Shown: positions 28,415-36,700 of the stretch, piece after piece | How positions within the stretch are numbered: position 1 is the stretch's first letter | How the letters are laid out: the number at the start of each line of letters is the position of its first letter | DNA from: an uncultured Paracoccaceae bacterium | Lineage (GTDB): Bacteria; Pseudomonadota; Alphaproteobacteria; Rhodobacterales; Rhodobacteraceae | Assembly: GCA_947503965.1 (NCBI GenBank) | Contig: CANNFU010000004.1 | Span: forward strand, 248,001-312,000 | DNA: 64,000 bases | Direction of reading: 5' to 3' | Made by a program: the position numbers and the translations under genes | Notes under the pieces: model-generated | Told to the model about the DNA's origin: nothing | Seen by the model: the letters and a program-made list of their open reading frames with translations, nothing else | Database searches by the model: none

Positions 28415-29454
28415 GTTGATTCTTCGCTGAGGATGATGAGCACACGGGACTCTTCAGACAGGCCCAATGCCGCACGATCAGCTTGCGCAGCCAGTAAGCC
28501 CGCGAAACCAGCTGCGCCAGACGATGTTGATGCGTATCCGGCAGCAGCACAGGCTGCACTTCCTGCGGCCCCCTCAGCCTCTGTAATCAGGACGAAGTCA
28601 TCAGCGTCATGCGCCAGTCCCTTCAAAGCGATCAACGATGGCTCTTTACAATCCAACCGTCCCATTTGTGAACTTGGGCCGGTCGTGATCTGCGGACTTC
28701 CAGCTTTGATTGACGCAAAGATCGCCGGTGCCGCGTCAGGCTCGACCACAATGATCCGTGGCGTATTTCCCCATGCTTTGCGGGCATAGGCCGCACTTGC
28801 GGCAGCAAGCCCTCCAACCCCGGCTTGCAAGAAAATGTGGCTGGGTGCCTCGGGCATCTGAGCAATCGCTTCATGCATCAAGACGAGATAGCCCTCCATC
28901 AGCGTGTGAGGCTTGTCGCAGTACCCTTCCCAAGAGCTGTCAGAGAGAAGTATCCATCCGTTTTCTTCAGCTGCAGTGGCGGCACCCGACATGCTTTCTT
29001 CATAAATTACACCGTGCCTGCGTACCTCTGCACCTAATCCACGCAGCCGATCTGCGAAAACCTCCGGTACTGTCTCAGCAAGAAAAATGACTGCCTGTGC
29101 GCCAAACGCCTGCGCGCCCGCAGCAACCGACAGGCCGTGATTGCCGGCACTTGCGGTCACATAGGTTTGGCGCGCCACGTCACCCTTATGGGCGTCGACC
29201 GCAATGACATATGCCGCTCCCAAGGCTTTGAAACTGCCCAACCCCATCCGGGCGCGCTCATCTTTCACATGGACTTGACCCACGCGGGCCAGCTTGGCCA
29301 GTGCGGGAACGTCTTCCAAGGGGGTTTCGCCAGCAATAGGACAGCGCGACAGAAGCGACAAAGGACGATCCGCGTCGACACTCGGCGATGGGATATGCGC
29401 GAGAGCCTGCATCAATGCAGCGGCCTGGGCAGTGGGTTTGTGCAAGAGTTCCAT
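28411..29454 (-). CDS. Diaminopropionate ammonia-lyase-like PLP enzyme
   Basis: 347 residues, fold-type II PLP enzyme. PLP lysine in GSFKALGAAY, phosphate-side loop VTASAGNHGLSVA, then WEGYCDKPHTLMEGYLVL and FLQAGVGGLAAA, a combination seen in diaminopropionate ammonia-lyases and EutB-like dehydratases. Would eliminate ammonia or water from a 2-amino-3-substituted acid. First gene of the operon with the M24 hydrolase and EutA-like protein; no transporter gene is attached. The upstream gap (from 29455) abuts an IS21-type terminal sequence. Confidence 0.8.
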   Translation of the reverse strand: MELLHKPTAQAAALMQALAHIPSPSVDADRPLSLLSRCPIAGETPLEDVPALAKLARVGQVHVKDERARMGLGSFKALGAAYVIAVDAHKGDVARQTYVTASAGNHGLSVAAGAQAFGAQAVIFLAETVPEVFADRLRGLGAEVRRHGVIYEESMSGAATAAEENGWILLSDSSWEGYCDKPHTLMEGYLVLMHEAIAQMPEAPSHIFLQAGVGGLAAASAAYARKAWGNTPRIIVVEPDAAPAIFASIKAGSPQITTGPSSQMGRLDCKEPSLIALKGLAHDADDFVLITEAEGAAGSAACAAAGYASTSSGAAGFAGLLAAQADRAALGLSEESRVLIILSEEST

Positions 29455-29489
29455 TTCGTATTGCTAACAGTTAGCCACAGATAACCAAG

Positions 29490-29577
29490 ACACTAATGTG
29501 GCGCTTGAGTGCGTATTTTCACTGAACTGACGCGGCATTCCCAATAACGCTGCCGCGCAATCTTAGTAAGACTGCCG
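29490..29577 (-). repeat. IS21-type terminal repeat, left end of island
   Basis: Reading inward, this segment shows TTTTCACTGAACTGACGCGG, then GCATT, GCGCAATCTTAG and TAAGACTGCC. The reverse complement of the right end shows TTTCACTGAATTGAGCGCGG, GCATTTTAAT and TTATTAAGACTGC in the same order and spacing. Roughly 70 percent of bases agree by eye. Multiple short internal repeats of this kind are typical transposase-binding sites of IS21 ends. Confidence 0.6.
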
Positions 29578-29892
29578 CCGGGTAGTTGGTAGTGACTGAT
29601 AGGAGAAGGCGAGAAGCGCGGAGACTTCATCTATCGCAGCGGTTCTCGCCTTCGGGCAACAAGCGCTTAGCTCGGAGGGCGGGAAGCAGCCATTCGCTGC
29701 AGATGCAATAGAGCCCTTGGGCATCTTAAGAGCGGACTTTGGGGACGTGGTGCCTTTGAACTCGGAAAGCGAGTATCCCGACATGTGAAGACTGGCAGCG
29801 CTCGCGGCGGTTGTGCGCACCTACAAACCCGCAGGACAAGTGTATATACCCAACCATGAGCGCAGCAATTCCTGTGCGAGGGAAACCGATTT
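29578..29892. other. Non-coding leader upstream of the OLD nuclease gene
   Basis: About 315 bases without a credible gene; the two minus-strand open frames crossing it have no recognisable content. It holds a strong hairpin (29606-29652) with 10-base arms AAGGCGAGAA/TTCTCGCCTT extended by CGC/GCG across one mismatch. The promoter of the defence operon should lie here; GAGGGA about nine bases before 29893 is the probable ribosome site. Confidence 0.5.
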
Positions 29893-32133
29893 ATGAGACT
29901 CACACGCATTGAAATCTTCAATTTTCGCAAGTTGCGGCGCGCCCGTCTGGACCTTTTTGACAAGCAGACGCTACTAGTCGGGGCCAACAACAGCGGCAAG
30001 ACATCGGCCATGAAGGCGCTGCGCAAATTCCTTAATGATCGCGGCGGCATGGACACGCGCGATGTTACAGCCTCCAACTGGGCCGCGATCGAACAAATCG
30101 CTAGTGCCTGGACACAGGATGCCGAGGCGGATCTCAGCCCACTACTCGCTCAGCTTCCGTTCCTCGACGTCTGGCTCCATGCTGACACCTCAGAGTTGCA
30201 CCATGTCGCCCATTTGATCCCAACACTTACCTGGACTGGTGGTTTGCAGGGCGTGCGCCTGCGCCTAGAGCCAAAGAAGGGGGCGGACATCAAGGCGCAG
30301 TACCTAGCCGCGCGAGAGGCCGCTCTGACGCTACAACCCGGCGGCGGAACGGCCGACGGGTTCGCACTTTGGCCACGCGACTTTCGGGAATTTCTGGACA
30401 AGCGCCTGAAGGACCTGTTCGAGCTCAACGCCCATCTTTTGGACCCTGCAAGCTTCAACACGACAGAGCCGGTGGAGCCGCATCCCCTGCCGCCCTTGTC
30501 GGAGGGAATCGGTGCGAACCCCTTTGCTGGCCTCATCCACATTCGTGAGATCAACGCGCAACGCGGTTTCGCAGATGCGAGCGAAAGTAAGGGCGACGAC
30601 GATGAGCCGACGAACGCAACCAGCCGCAAGATCGCCAGCCAGATACAGCCCTATTTCCGCAAGCATATCGACCCCGAAAAGGACCCCACGCCGGACGACC
30701 TCAAGGCGCTCGAAGCGATCCATGATGCCGAAACTACCTTTAACGCCCGTCTTGAGGATGGCTTCGCCAGTGCCATCAAGGAACTGGAAGATCTCGGCTA
30801 CCCAGGAGGACTCAACAATCCGAAACTCTCCATTGCCACGCAGATTAAACCCGTTGACGGGCTCGATCACCCGGCGGCCGTGCAATATGATGTCTCGGGC
30901 GACAAGTCCGGGGTGAAACTGCCCGAAAGTTACAACGGCTTGGGCTTCCAGAATCTGATCTCTATGGTGTTCCAGCTCATGCGTTTCCGGGATGACTGGA
31001 TGCAAGTGGGTAAGTTCAAATCACAAGTAGTAACCCCGGACGACACGAGCATCGAACCACTTCAACTGGTGTTGGTCGAGGAGCCTGAGGCACATCTGCA
31101 TGTTCAGGTGCAGCAGGTATTCATGGCCAGGGCCCATAAGGTTTTGCGCAATCACACGGACCTAGAGAAGGAGGACTCGGCTTTTGCCACGCAGTTGGTG
31201 GTTAGTACCCACTCGGGCCATATCGCCCATGCCGCTGCGCTTGAGGAGTTGCGTTATTTTAAGCGCGAGCTACCGAGTCACGGAGTTGTGCCAACGGCCA
31301 CTTTGGCGAATATGACGGGGCTCTTTGGGGATGATACGGAAACGCGACGCTTCGTGACGCGCTATCTGCTGAGCACGCACTTTGATTTGTTCTTTGCTGA
31401 CGCCATTATTGTGATTGAGGGCGCCGCAGAGAGGATCCTGCTGCCACATGTGATCCAGAACCACTACCCTGACCTTGCTGTGGCTTATTTATCCTTCCTA
31501 CAGCTGGGGGGCAGCCACGCACATCGCATGCGTCCATTAATCGAGGCGCTGGAAGTGCCGACGCTGATCATTACCGATCTCGATGCCGTGACGAAGGTGA
31601 CGAAAGAACTTGAGAACGGCAAAAAAAAGAACGTCTGGCAATCGGCCCGACCGCTCTCTGGGGCCGCTCAGAAAACCGCGAACCATGCTCTGAAAACCTG
31701 GATCCCCGAGATGCCAGAGGTCGACTCGCTGATTGCCACTCCCCCAAATGCGCTCTGCCATACTGACGCCACACAGACTATCGCAGTCGCCTATCAAACC
31801 CCGCAAGAGGTGACCCAAGGTGCGCAGACCCAATTAGTCGCGCCCAGCACTTTCGAAGACGCTCTTGCGCTGACCAACCCGAAAGCCGTGAAGGACGCCG
31901 CGAAAGCGGATCTGGCCTGCAGCATGACCCGTGATTTTGCCACATACATCACTGCCGCGACGGCGCCTGAGGATCTCGCTGAGAAACTCTTTTTTCGGTT
32001 GGCTAAAAATACGGACAAGGCCGCCTTCGCGCTGGACCTCCTTTATATCGAGGACATCAAAGCGCTTCGGGCGCCGCCCTATATCGATGCGGGACTGACC
32101 TGGCTCGCGGGCAAGCTGGAGGGCGGGGCGTGA
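29893..32133 (+). CDS. OLD-family ATP-dependent endonuclease, GajA-like
   Basis: 746 residues. N-terminal SMC/ABC-type ATPase: Walker A VGANNSGKTS (about 29-38), Walker B LVLVEEPEAHLH (about 391-402), then the H-loop region VVSTHSGHI. C-terminal TOPRIM nuclease: VIEGAAERILLP (Glu near 508) and IITDLDAVTK (DxD near 560). With a UvrD-type helicase directly downstream this is the class 2 OLD / Gabija arrangement, in which nucleotide depletion during phage infection unleashes DNA nicking. It is far longer than Bacillus GajA (578 residues), with a large ATPase insertion around residues 140-290, so it is at least a divergent Gabija. Stop overlaps the helicase start. Confidence 0.85.
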   Translation: MRLTRIEIFNFRKLRRARLDLFDKQTLLVGANNSGKTSAMKALRKFLNDRGGMDTRDVTASNWAAIEQIASAWTQDAEADLSPLLAQLPFLDVWLHADTSELHHVAHLIPTLTWTGGLQGVRLRLEPKKGADIKAQYLAAREAALTLQPGGGTADGFALWPRDFREFLDKRLKDLFELNAHLLDPASFNTTEPVEPHPLPPLSEGIGANPFAGLIHIREINAQRGFADASESKGDDDEPTNATSRKIASQIQPYFRKHIDPEKDPTPDDLKALEAIHDAETTFNARLEDGFASAIKELEDLGYPGGLNNPKLSIATQIKPVDGLDHPAAVQYDVSGDKSGVKLPESYNGLGFQNLISMVFQLMRFRDDWMQVGKFKSQVVTPDDTSIEPLQLVLVEEPEAHLHVQVQQVFMARAHKVLRNHTDLEKEDSAFATQLVVSTHSGHIAHAAALEELRYFKRELPSHGVVPTATLANMTGLFGDDTETRRFVTRYLLSTHFDLFFADAIIVIEGAAERILLPHVIQNHYPDLAVAYLSFLQLGGSHAHRMRPLIEALEVPTLIITDLDAVTKVTKELENGKKKNVWQSARPLSGAAQKTANHALKTWIPEMPEVDSLIATPPNALCHTDATQTIAVAYQTPQEVTQGAQTQLVAPSTFEDALALTNPKAVKDAAKADLACSMTRDFATYITAATAPEDLAEKLFFRLAKNTDKAAFALDLLYIEDIKALRAPPYIDAGLTWLAGKLEGGA

Positions 32134-34088
32134 GCGCAACGACGGACGTGAACGACGACAACCGCGATGCTGGGGCTGACGACACGATCCGCACATGCCT
32201 GTCCCTTGATAAGCCGCGCAGTTTCTTTCTGTTCGCCGGGGCGGGATCGGGCAAGACGGCTTCTCTGAAGAACGCGCTGGAAGGGTTGGACAAACAGACC
32301 TTGACCAACTTGCGCAAACACAGCCGAAAGATCGCCGTCATCACCTTCACCAAAGCTGCGAGAGATGAGATCATAGGCCGCGTCAAGGCGGATCCTGTAT
32401 TTCAAGTTCAGACCATCCACAGTTTCGCATGGTCACTCATCGAAGGTCGCACGGCAGATATAAGGGGTTGGCTCGAGGACCATTTGCCGACAGAGATTGC
32501 GAAAGATCAGGCAGCGTTTGCGAAGAATAACGCGGGCACCAAAGCCTACACAACAAATCAAAGAAAAATTGTTTCCAAGACAAAGCGTTTACAGCGCTTG
32601 CCCGAGATCCGTACGTTCACCTACGCGCCCGAGGGGGACAATTTCGGCCGCGACGCGCTGCAACATGGCGAAGTGATCGCACTCGCCGCGCATTTCCTGA
32701 CCGAAAGTGAGACGTTTCAGAACATCGTTCTGGCTCGCTACCCGCTCATCCTGATCGATGAGAGTCAGGATACAATGAAACTATTGATGGAGGCGCTTTT
32801 GATTTTTGAGGCGCGCCATCGCGGGCGTATCGCCTTAGGGCTGCTCGGGGACACGATGCAACGCATCTACAGCGATGGGCTGCGCGATCTCGACCAGCGA
32901 GTTGGGGATTTCGCGAAACCGGCCAAACAAATGAATCACCGTAGCCGCGCGCGGATCGTGGACTTGGCGAATGCGATCCGGCGCGACGATGATGGCCGCC
33001 AGCAGCGGGCACGCGAAGACAAGCCGGGCGGCACCGTGCGCGTCTTTCTTGCGCCAAGCGTAGGCACGGATCGCGCTGCCTTTGAAGCCTTCACCCGGGC
33101 AGAGATGGCCCGCATAACCGAAGACCCTGCATGGCAGGACGCGGAGGCGGTCAAAACCCTTACGATAGAGCGCCATATGGCCGCCGCACGCCTCGGTTTC
33201 AGCGAGCTGTTTGAGCCCCTGAGCAAACCCGACAAGCTCAAAGATGGGTTCCGCGATGGCACCTTGCCCGCGATGCGGCTTTTCACCCACCGGGTCTTGC
33301 CTTTGGTAACGGCACAAAGAACTGGCGACGCCTTTGCTGCGATGACAGTGCTGCGCGACGGCTCACCGCTGGTCGACAAGAAAGGTATCCGAGCAGGGCT
33401 CTTCGGCGAAGCCACTGGCCTCGAGGCGGCGCGGGCCGCCGTTGCAGCGTTGATGGCGCTTTTTGAGGACGACCGGGATCCGAGTTGTGCCGAAGTTTTG
33501 GCGGTAGTGGCCGAGCATCGGTTGTTCCCGATCCCCGAGCAGCTGCTGCCCTGTTTGACTGACGATAGTCCCGTGGCCCCAGATATCGCTGACTTCCGTG
33601 CCGAGCATGGTCCCCTCCTAGATGAGCTGGACCTGACCGCACCCGAGGCCACGCCAGCCCCCGAAGCCACTATTACCGAAGCCTGGACACAGGCGGTTGA
33701 GGCCCCGTTTTCCCAGGTGGCGCGCTACCTCGCCTATGTCGAAGACCGCAGCCCCTATGGCACCCACCAGGGGGTCAAGGGGCTCGAGTTCCCCAAGGTC
33801 ATGGTGATCGCCGATGACGCCCACACACGCTTCAAGGGCCTTGCCTCCTACGAGACGCTGTTTGATGTGAAGTGCTTGTCCCCGGCCTCTCAAAAAAAGG
33901 CGGATCAGGGCGAGGAAACTACGATCGAGCGCACGCGCCGCTTGCTTTATGTTACCTGCACCCGCGCAGAAGAGAGCCTCGCGCTTGTGCTCTATTCTGA
34001 GGCCCCTGAGACGATCCGCAGGTTTCTGACCTCCAGAGGCTGGATGGCCGAGGACGAGGTCGTGATGGCTTTGCCGAGTGGGACCTAG
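32130..34088 (+). CDS. UvrD/PcrA-like superfamily 1 helicase, GajB-like
   Basis: 652 residues with all SF1A motifs: I FAGAGSGKTASL (about 35-46), Ia AVITFTKAARDEI, II LILIDESQDT, III GLLGDTMQRIY, IV KQMNHRSRARIV, V HQGVKGLEFPKVMVI, VI RLLYVTCTRAEESL. The GTG start overlaps the OLD gene stop (GTGA), so the two proteins are made together. In Gabija, GajB senses DNA termini or nucleotides and joins GajA in a large complex. GajB of Bacillus has 494 residues; the extra length here lies between motifs IV and V. An anti-plasmid or repair role is the alternative. Confidence 0.85.
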   Translation: MSATTDVNDDNRDAGADDTIRTCLSLDKPRSFFLFAGAGSGKTASLKNALEGLDKQTLTNLRKHSRKIAVITFTKAARDEIIGRVKADPVFQVQTIHSFAWSLIEGRTADIRGWLEDHLPTEIAKDQAAFAKNNAGTKAYTTNQRKIVSKTKRLQRLPEIRTFTYAPEGDNFGRDALQHGEVIALAAHFLTESETFQNIVLARYPLILIDESQDTMKLLMEALLIFEARHRGRIALGLLGDTMQRIYSDGLRDLDQRVGDFAKPAKQMNHRSRARIVDLANAIRRDDDGRQQRAREDKPGGTVRVFLAPSVGTDRAAFEAFTRAEMARITEDPAWQDAEAVKTLTIERHMAAARLGFSELFEPLSKPDKLKDGFRDGTLPAMRLFTHRVLPLVTAQRTGDAFAAMTVLRDGSPLVDKKGIRAGLFGEATGLEAARAAVAALMALFEDDRDPSCAEVLAVVAEHRLFPIPEQLLPCLTDDSPVAPDIADFRAEHGPLLDELDLTAPEATPAPEATITEAWTQAVEAPFSQVARYLAYVEDRSPYGTHQGVKGLEFPKVMVIADDAHTRFKGLASYETLFDVKCLSPASQKKADQGEETTIERTRRLLYVTCTRAEESLALVLYSEAPETIRRFLTSRGWMAEDEVVMALPSGT

Positions 34089-34332
34089 AGGACGATTACA
34101 AAAGGCTTTCGACGACAGAGTAAATTCTGAGTCGCTAGATCGGCGCGATACACGCGGAAGATTGCGATAAGCTCTTTCGCGAGAGTTCCAGCAATTTTTA
34201 AATGATGAACCCTATGCCCGTAATGGCGGCTTTGCGGACTGGGCCCGCAGCATCATGCACCGCTGGCGAGCGACCGTAATGGGCCGGTGCAACTTGCAGG
34301 CCCACGGACCTTCGACGAACGACTTCCCAAGC
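34089..34332 (+). other. Region with a start-less coding-like stretch
   Basis: Downstream of the helicase gene, the plus frame from about 34171 stays open past 34330 with protein-like composition (for example EFQQFLNDEPYARNGGF, then ADWARSIMHRW). It has no good start or ribosome site and runs into the antisense of the HEPN gene. Probably a decayed gene tail; the family is not recognised. Confidence 0.3.
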
Positions 34333-34833
34333 TTATTGGAATTGAATTGCATAGCTCCAACTGTCGTCATGAGAATATGCTTCACCAATGAATTGGATTA
34401 GGCAATGGCCCGCCTCGAGCAGGTCCTTTGTTCGATTATGTGTGAAAGGTGCAGGCAGTTGAGCTTTGTTGCCATGCGCAACATTGTTTCGAAGTTGAGC
34501 ATAGCTTCGTCCCAACAATGTATGCCAGGAAGAGACCACGACAGCTTCACTGTCCCATTTCAATCCGCCGTCTTCTTTCGCCACCAAGTATTGAGGAACC
34601 GTTTCTTTGAGGATCTGGAAACCTGAGCCCTCGAAATCAAAATCGGCAAATGGATACATGCCTTCCAATGACTGACCGATACGGTCCCAGTTAACACCCC
34701 TTACGACCCTTGTTCCTCCATCTACATGTGCAAAGTCCTGGTCAAGATTGACCAAAAAGAACTCCATTTTGGCAGCTAGGAGCATGAATTCTGCGATTTT
34801 GTCGTCCAAGTTGGTCTCCTTTTGAATTTGCAC
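34333..34833 (-). CDS. HEPN-motif protein (putative ribonuclease)
   Basis: 166 residues, mostly helical. The diagnostic HEPN catalytic motif R-x4-H is present as RNNVAH (R115, H120), preceded by a long helix (SSWHTLLGRSYAQL) and followed by HG. HEPN proteins are RNases found in toxin-antitoxin and abortive-infection systems or as RNA-binding sensors. No antitoxin or MNT gene is adjacent. It is convergent with the OLD/UvrD operon, so it may be an added effector or an independent cargo gene. Lower GC than core genes. Confidence rests on the motif and helical pattern only. Confidence 0.6.
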   Translation of the reverse strand: MQIQKETNLDDKIAEFMLLAAKMEFFLVNLDQDFAHVDGGTRVVRGVNWDRIGQSLEGMYPFADFDFEGSGFQILKETVPQYLVAKEDGGLKWDSEAVVVSSWHTLLGRSYAQLRNNVAHGNKAQLPAPFTHNRTKDLLEAGHCLIQFIGEAYSHDDSWSYAIQFQ

Positions 34834-35161
34834 ACTAAATCTTGCGTTTGACTCAATTGCATCTCGGAGTCGAGCTAGAGCGCTTGGTCGCGTTCAGAGT
34901 GCTTCCCAATTGCAGCACACTCCATGAATGTCTGGTATGCGAGCTGCGACGGCAGCATCCAGCAGTTGTGTCGAGAGTCCGCTGTGGGCCGTCCCTGTTG
35001 GGAGCGGGAACCCCGGTAGGTGAAAATGCTGCGACCGATCTAATGGCTGGGAAGAGCCCAGAGTGAACGATGCTGCGTGCTGCACGAATGTCTGTTATTC
35101 TATTCTAGCCGTCAATTTCGATCCCACCGGCCTCACCACAACGCAAGAGTATCCGTCTTGG
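34834..35161. other. Non-coding spacer between HEPN gene and IS110 transposase
   Basis: About 330 bases with no gene recognised. The motif AATGTCTG followed by GTAT or TTAT occurs twice (about 34926 and 35087), each next to GCAGC/GCTGC. It contains the upstream region of the HEPN gene and, at its right edge, the probable outer end of the IS110 element (GTATCCGT at 35149-35156). Confidence 0.4.
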
Positions 35162-36155
35162 TCAAGGACCGTTTGGCAACCATTCCCGGTCTGCTTTGAC
35201 TAGCGCGTTTGCGAGTTCAATGAGCTTTCGCATGATCGCTGTGAGAGCGACCTTTTTTGGCTTCCCCTGCTCAACCATGGCTTTGTATTTGTCACGCATG
35301 TCCGGGTTATGTTTTGTCGCGACAAGAGCGGGCATGTAGAGCGCGTCGCGTAGCGGTTTTCGCCCGCCTTGAATGCGGGCTTTGCCATGCCACTTTCCTG
35401 ATTGTTGGGTCATTGGTGCCAGTCCCGTGAGGCTTGCCGCTTTCTTCTTACGAAGCGTGCCGATCTCGGGCATCTCTATCAAAATAGTTGATGCGGCAAC
35501 TTCACCAATGCCAGGTATCGATCTCAAAATCGTATTGGCTCGGGCACGACTGGGGCAGTCGTGCAGCCTTTCGTTGATGTCGTGCTGCAATGCTTTGAGT
35601 TGGCGCGTCAATTGGTCGATCCGCGCCTTGGTTTGCTGCTTAACGAGAGCAAGAGTTTGTGTTTGCAAGCGGTTCAACAAACGGGTGCGGTCCTTGATCA
35701 AGCCCGCTCTCGTGGTGAATAGCTCCCTAAGATCAAACTGTTCGCTATCGACTGGCAGGTCTGGCTCCAAGGACAAGGCATTGCCAAAGCTGGCGAGCAT
35801 ACGGGCATCAACTGTATCCGTTTTCACCCGTGTCCCGCATGCCTGCGCAAACCGACGCGCTTGCAAAGGGTTGACCTTCACCAGGGGGAGCTTTCCAGAA
35901 AATGCACGTTCAAAACCCCTGTGATATGGGCCCGTCGCCTCAAACACGACACGGGTGGGCATATCGCAACCCAGCCACGTCGAGAGCACGAGGAACCCAC
36001 GAGGACTGTTGGGAAAGGTCGCCGTACCTCCATCGCTAAGCCGATGCACATCAAGAGAATCTTTAGAAATATCGATGCCTATGCTATCATTTGTCATCAT
36101 CGTCATGTCCTATGCTTGTCATGCAAGCCCTTGAGAAATCGGCTTGCGTATCCGT
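35149..36155 (-). mobile_element. IS110-family insertion sequence
   Basis: The transposase gene is bracketed by an identical 8-base GTATCCGT at 35149-35156 and 36148-36155, exactly 999 bases apart. Just inside the upstream copy is a hairpin GCAAGCC...GGCTTGC (36124-36147). IS110 elements lack long inverted repeats and leave no target duplication, so boundaries are tentative; the short direct repeat fits a core crossover site. Confidence 0.4.
35162..36106 (-). CDS. IS110-family transposase (DEDD recombinase)
   Basis: 314 residues. N-terminal RuvC-like DEDD domain: first Asp in SIGIDISKDSLDV, Glu in VVFEATGPYHRG, then VKTDTVDARML with the last acidic residues. The C-terminal transposase_20 domain includes SIPGIGEVAASTIL and GLAPMTQQSGKWHGKARIQG, the latter holding the conserved Ser/Gly region used in recombination. 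It appears intact. IS110 enzymes are guided by an RNA from the element end; no such RNA is provable here. Confidence 0.93.
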   Translation of the reverse strand: MTMMTNDSIGIDISKDSLDVHRLSDGGTATFPNSPRGFLVLSTWLGCDMPTRVVFEATGPYHRGFERAFSGKLPLVKVNPLQARRFAQACGTRVKTDTVDARMLASFGNALSLEPDLPVDSEQFDLRELFTTRAGLIKDRTRLLNRLQTQTLALVKQQTKARIDQLTRQLKALQHDINERLHDCPSRARANTILRSIPGIGEVAASTILIEMPEIGTLRKKKAASLTGLAPMTQQSGKWHGKARIQGGRKPLRDALYMPALVATKHNPDMRDKYKAMVEQGKPKKVALTAIMRKLIELANALVKADREWLPNGP

Positions 36156-36325
36156 TCAGGCCTCATGCGAAGACGGCGGCTGATCGTACTCACTAACGGT
36201 CCATCACGACCAAGCCCAAAGCGATCCAGCCGCCACCACTACCCTGATAGGAAAAACAATCTGGGCACTGGCACAATCTTTGCAGATCGATACGAAAAAC
36301 ATAAGACAAGCCTAAACTGATCACC

Positions 36326-36544
36326 ATGACCGGCGCGGAACCAAACAAGAGAGAACAGATCAAAGCACTCCTTCGGAGCCGCGGATCATCTTTGGCACAA
36401 ATCTCTAGAGATCTCCGGCTGACGCCCTCCACGGTATCGGCTGTGGTTGCTGGCAATCGCCGATCGCAAGCCGTTGAAAAAGCCGTTGCAGCGGCCCTCG
36501 ACACGACCCCCGAAGCACTATGGCCAGAGAGGAAGCATAAATGA
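36326..36544 (+). CDS. Ner-like helix-turn-helix regulator
   Basis: 72 residues, nearly all one helix-turn-helix: REQIKALLRSRGSSLAQIS, then LTPSTVSAVVAGNRRS, and ALDTTPEALWPER. This matches the Ner/Nlp (SfsB) family of phage Mu-type repressors, which bind DNA near transposase promoters. Located between the IS110 element and istA. A GC-rich imperfect hairpin (ACCGCC ... GGCGGT, 36557-36586) follows the stop. Likely regulates mobile-element genes. Confidence 0.75.
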   Translation: MTGAEPNKREQIKALLRSRGSSLAQISRDLRLTPSTVSAVVAGNRRSQAVEKAVAAALDTTPEALWPERKHK

Positions 36545-36700
36545 AATAAACAGAAAACCGCCACTGCAGTGCAATGCGGCGGCGGTCCTCAAATAAGCTA
36601 TCGATGTGCTGTCGGTAGCTAATCATCCACAGAGAACCGAGCCATGTCAAGGCGAGCTTTGCCCGCCAATGATAGTGCTCGCTCAAAAAATGGAGTTAGC

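Noticed and set aside
29563..30077. Minus-strand open frames in front of the OLD nuclease gene
   Set aside because: No recognisable content, no ribosome site, and partly antisense to the nuclease start.
34842..35100. Short open frames between the HEPN gene and IS110
   Set aside because: Very short, unrelated to known proteins; region looks non-coding.
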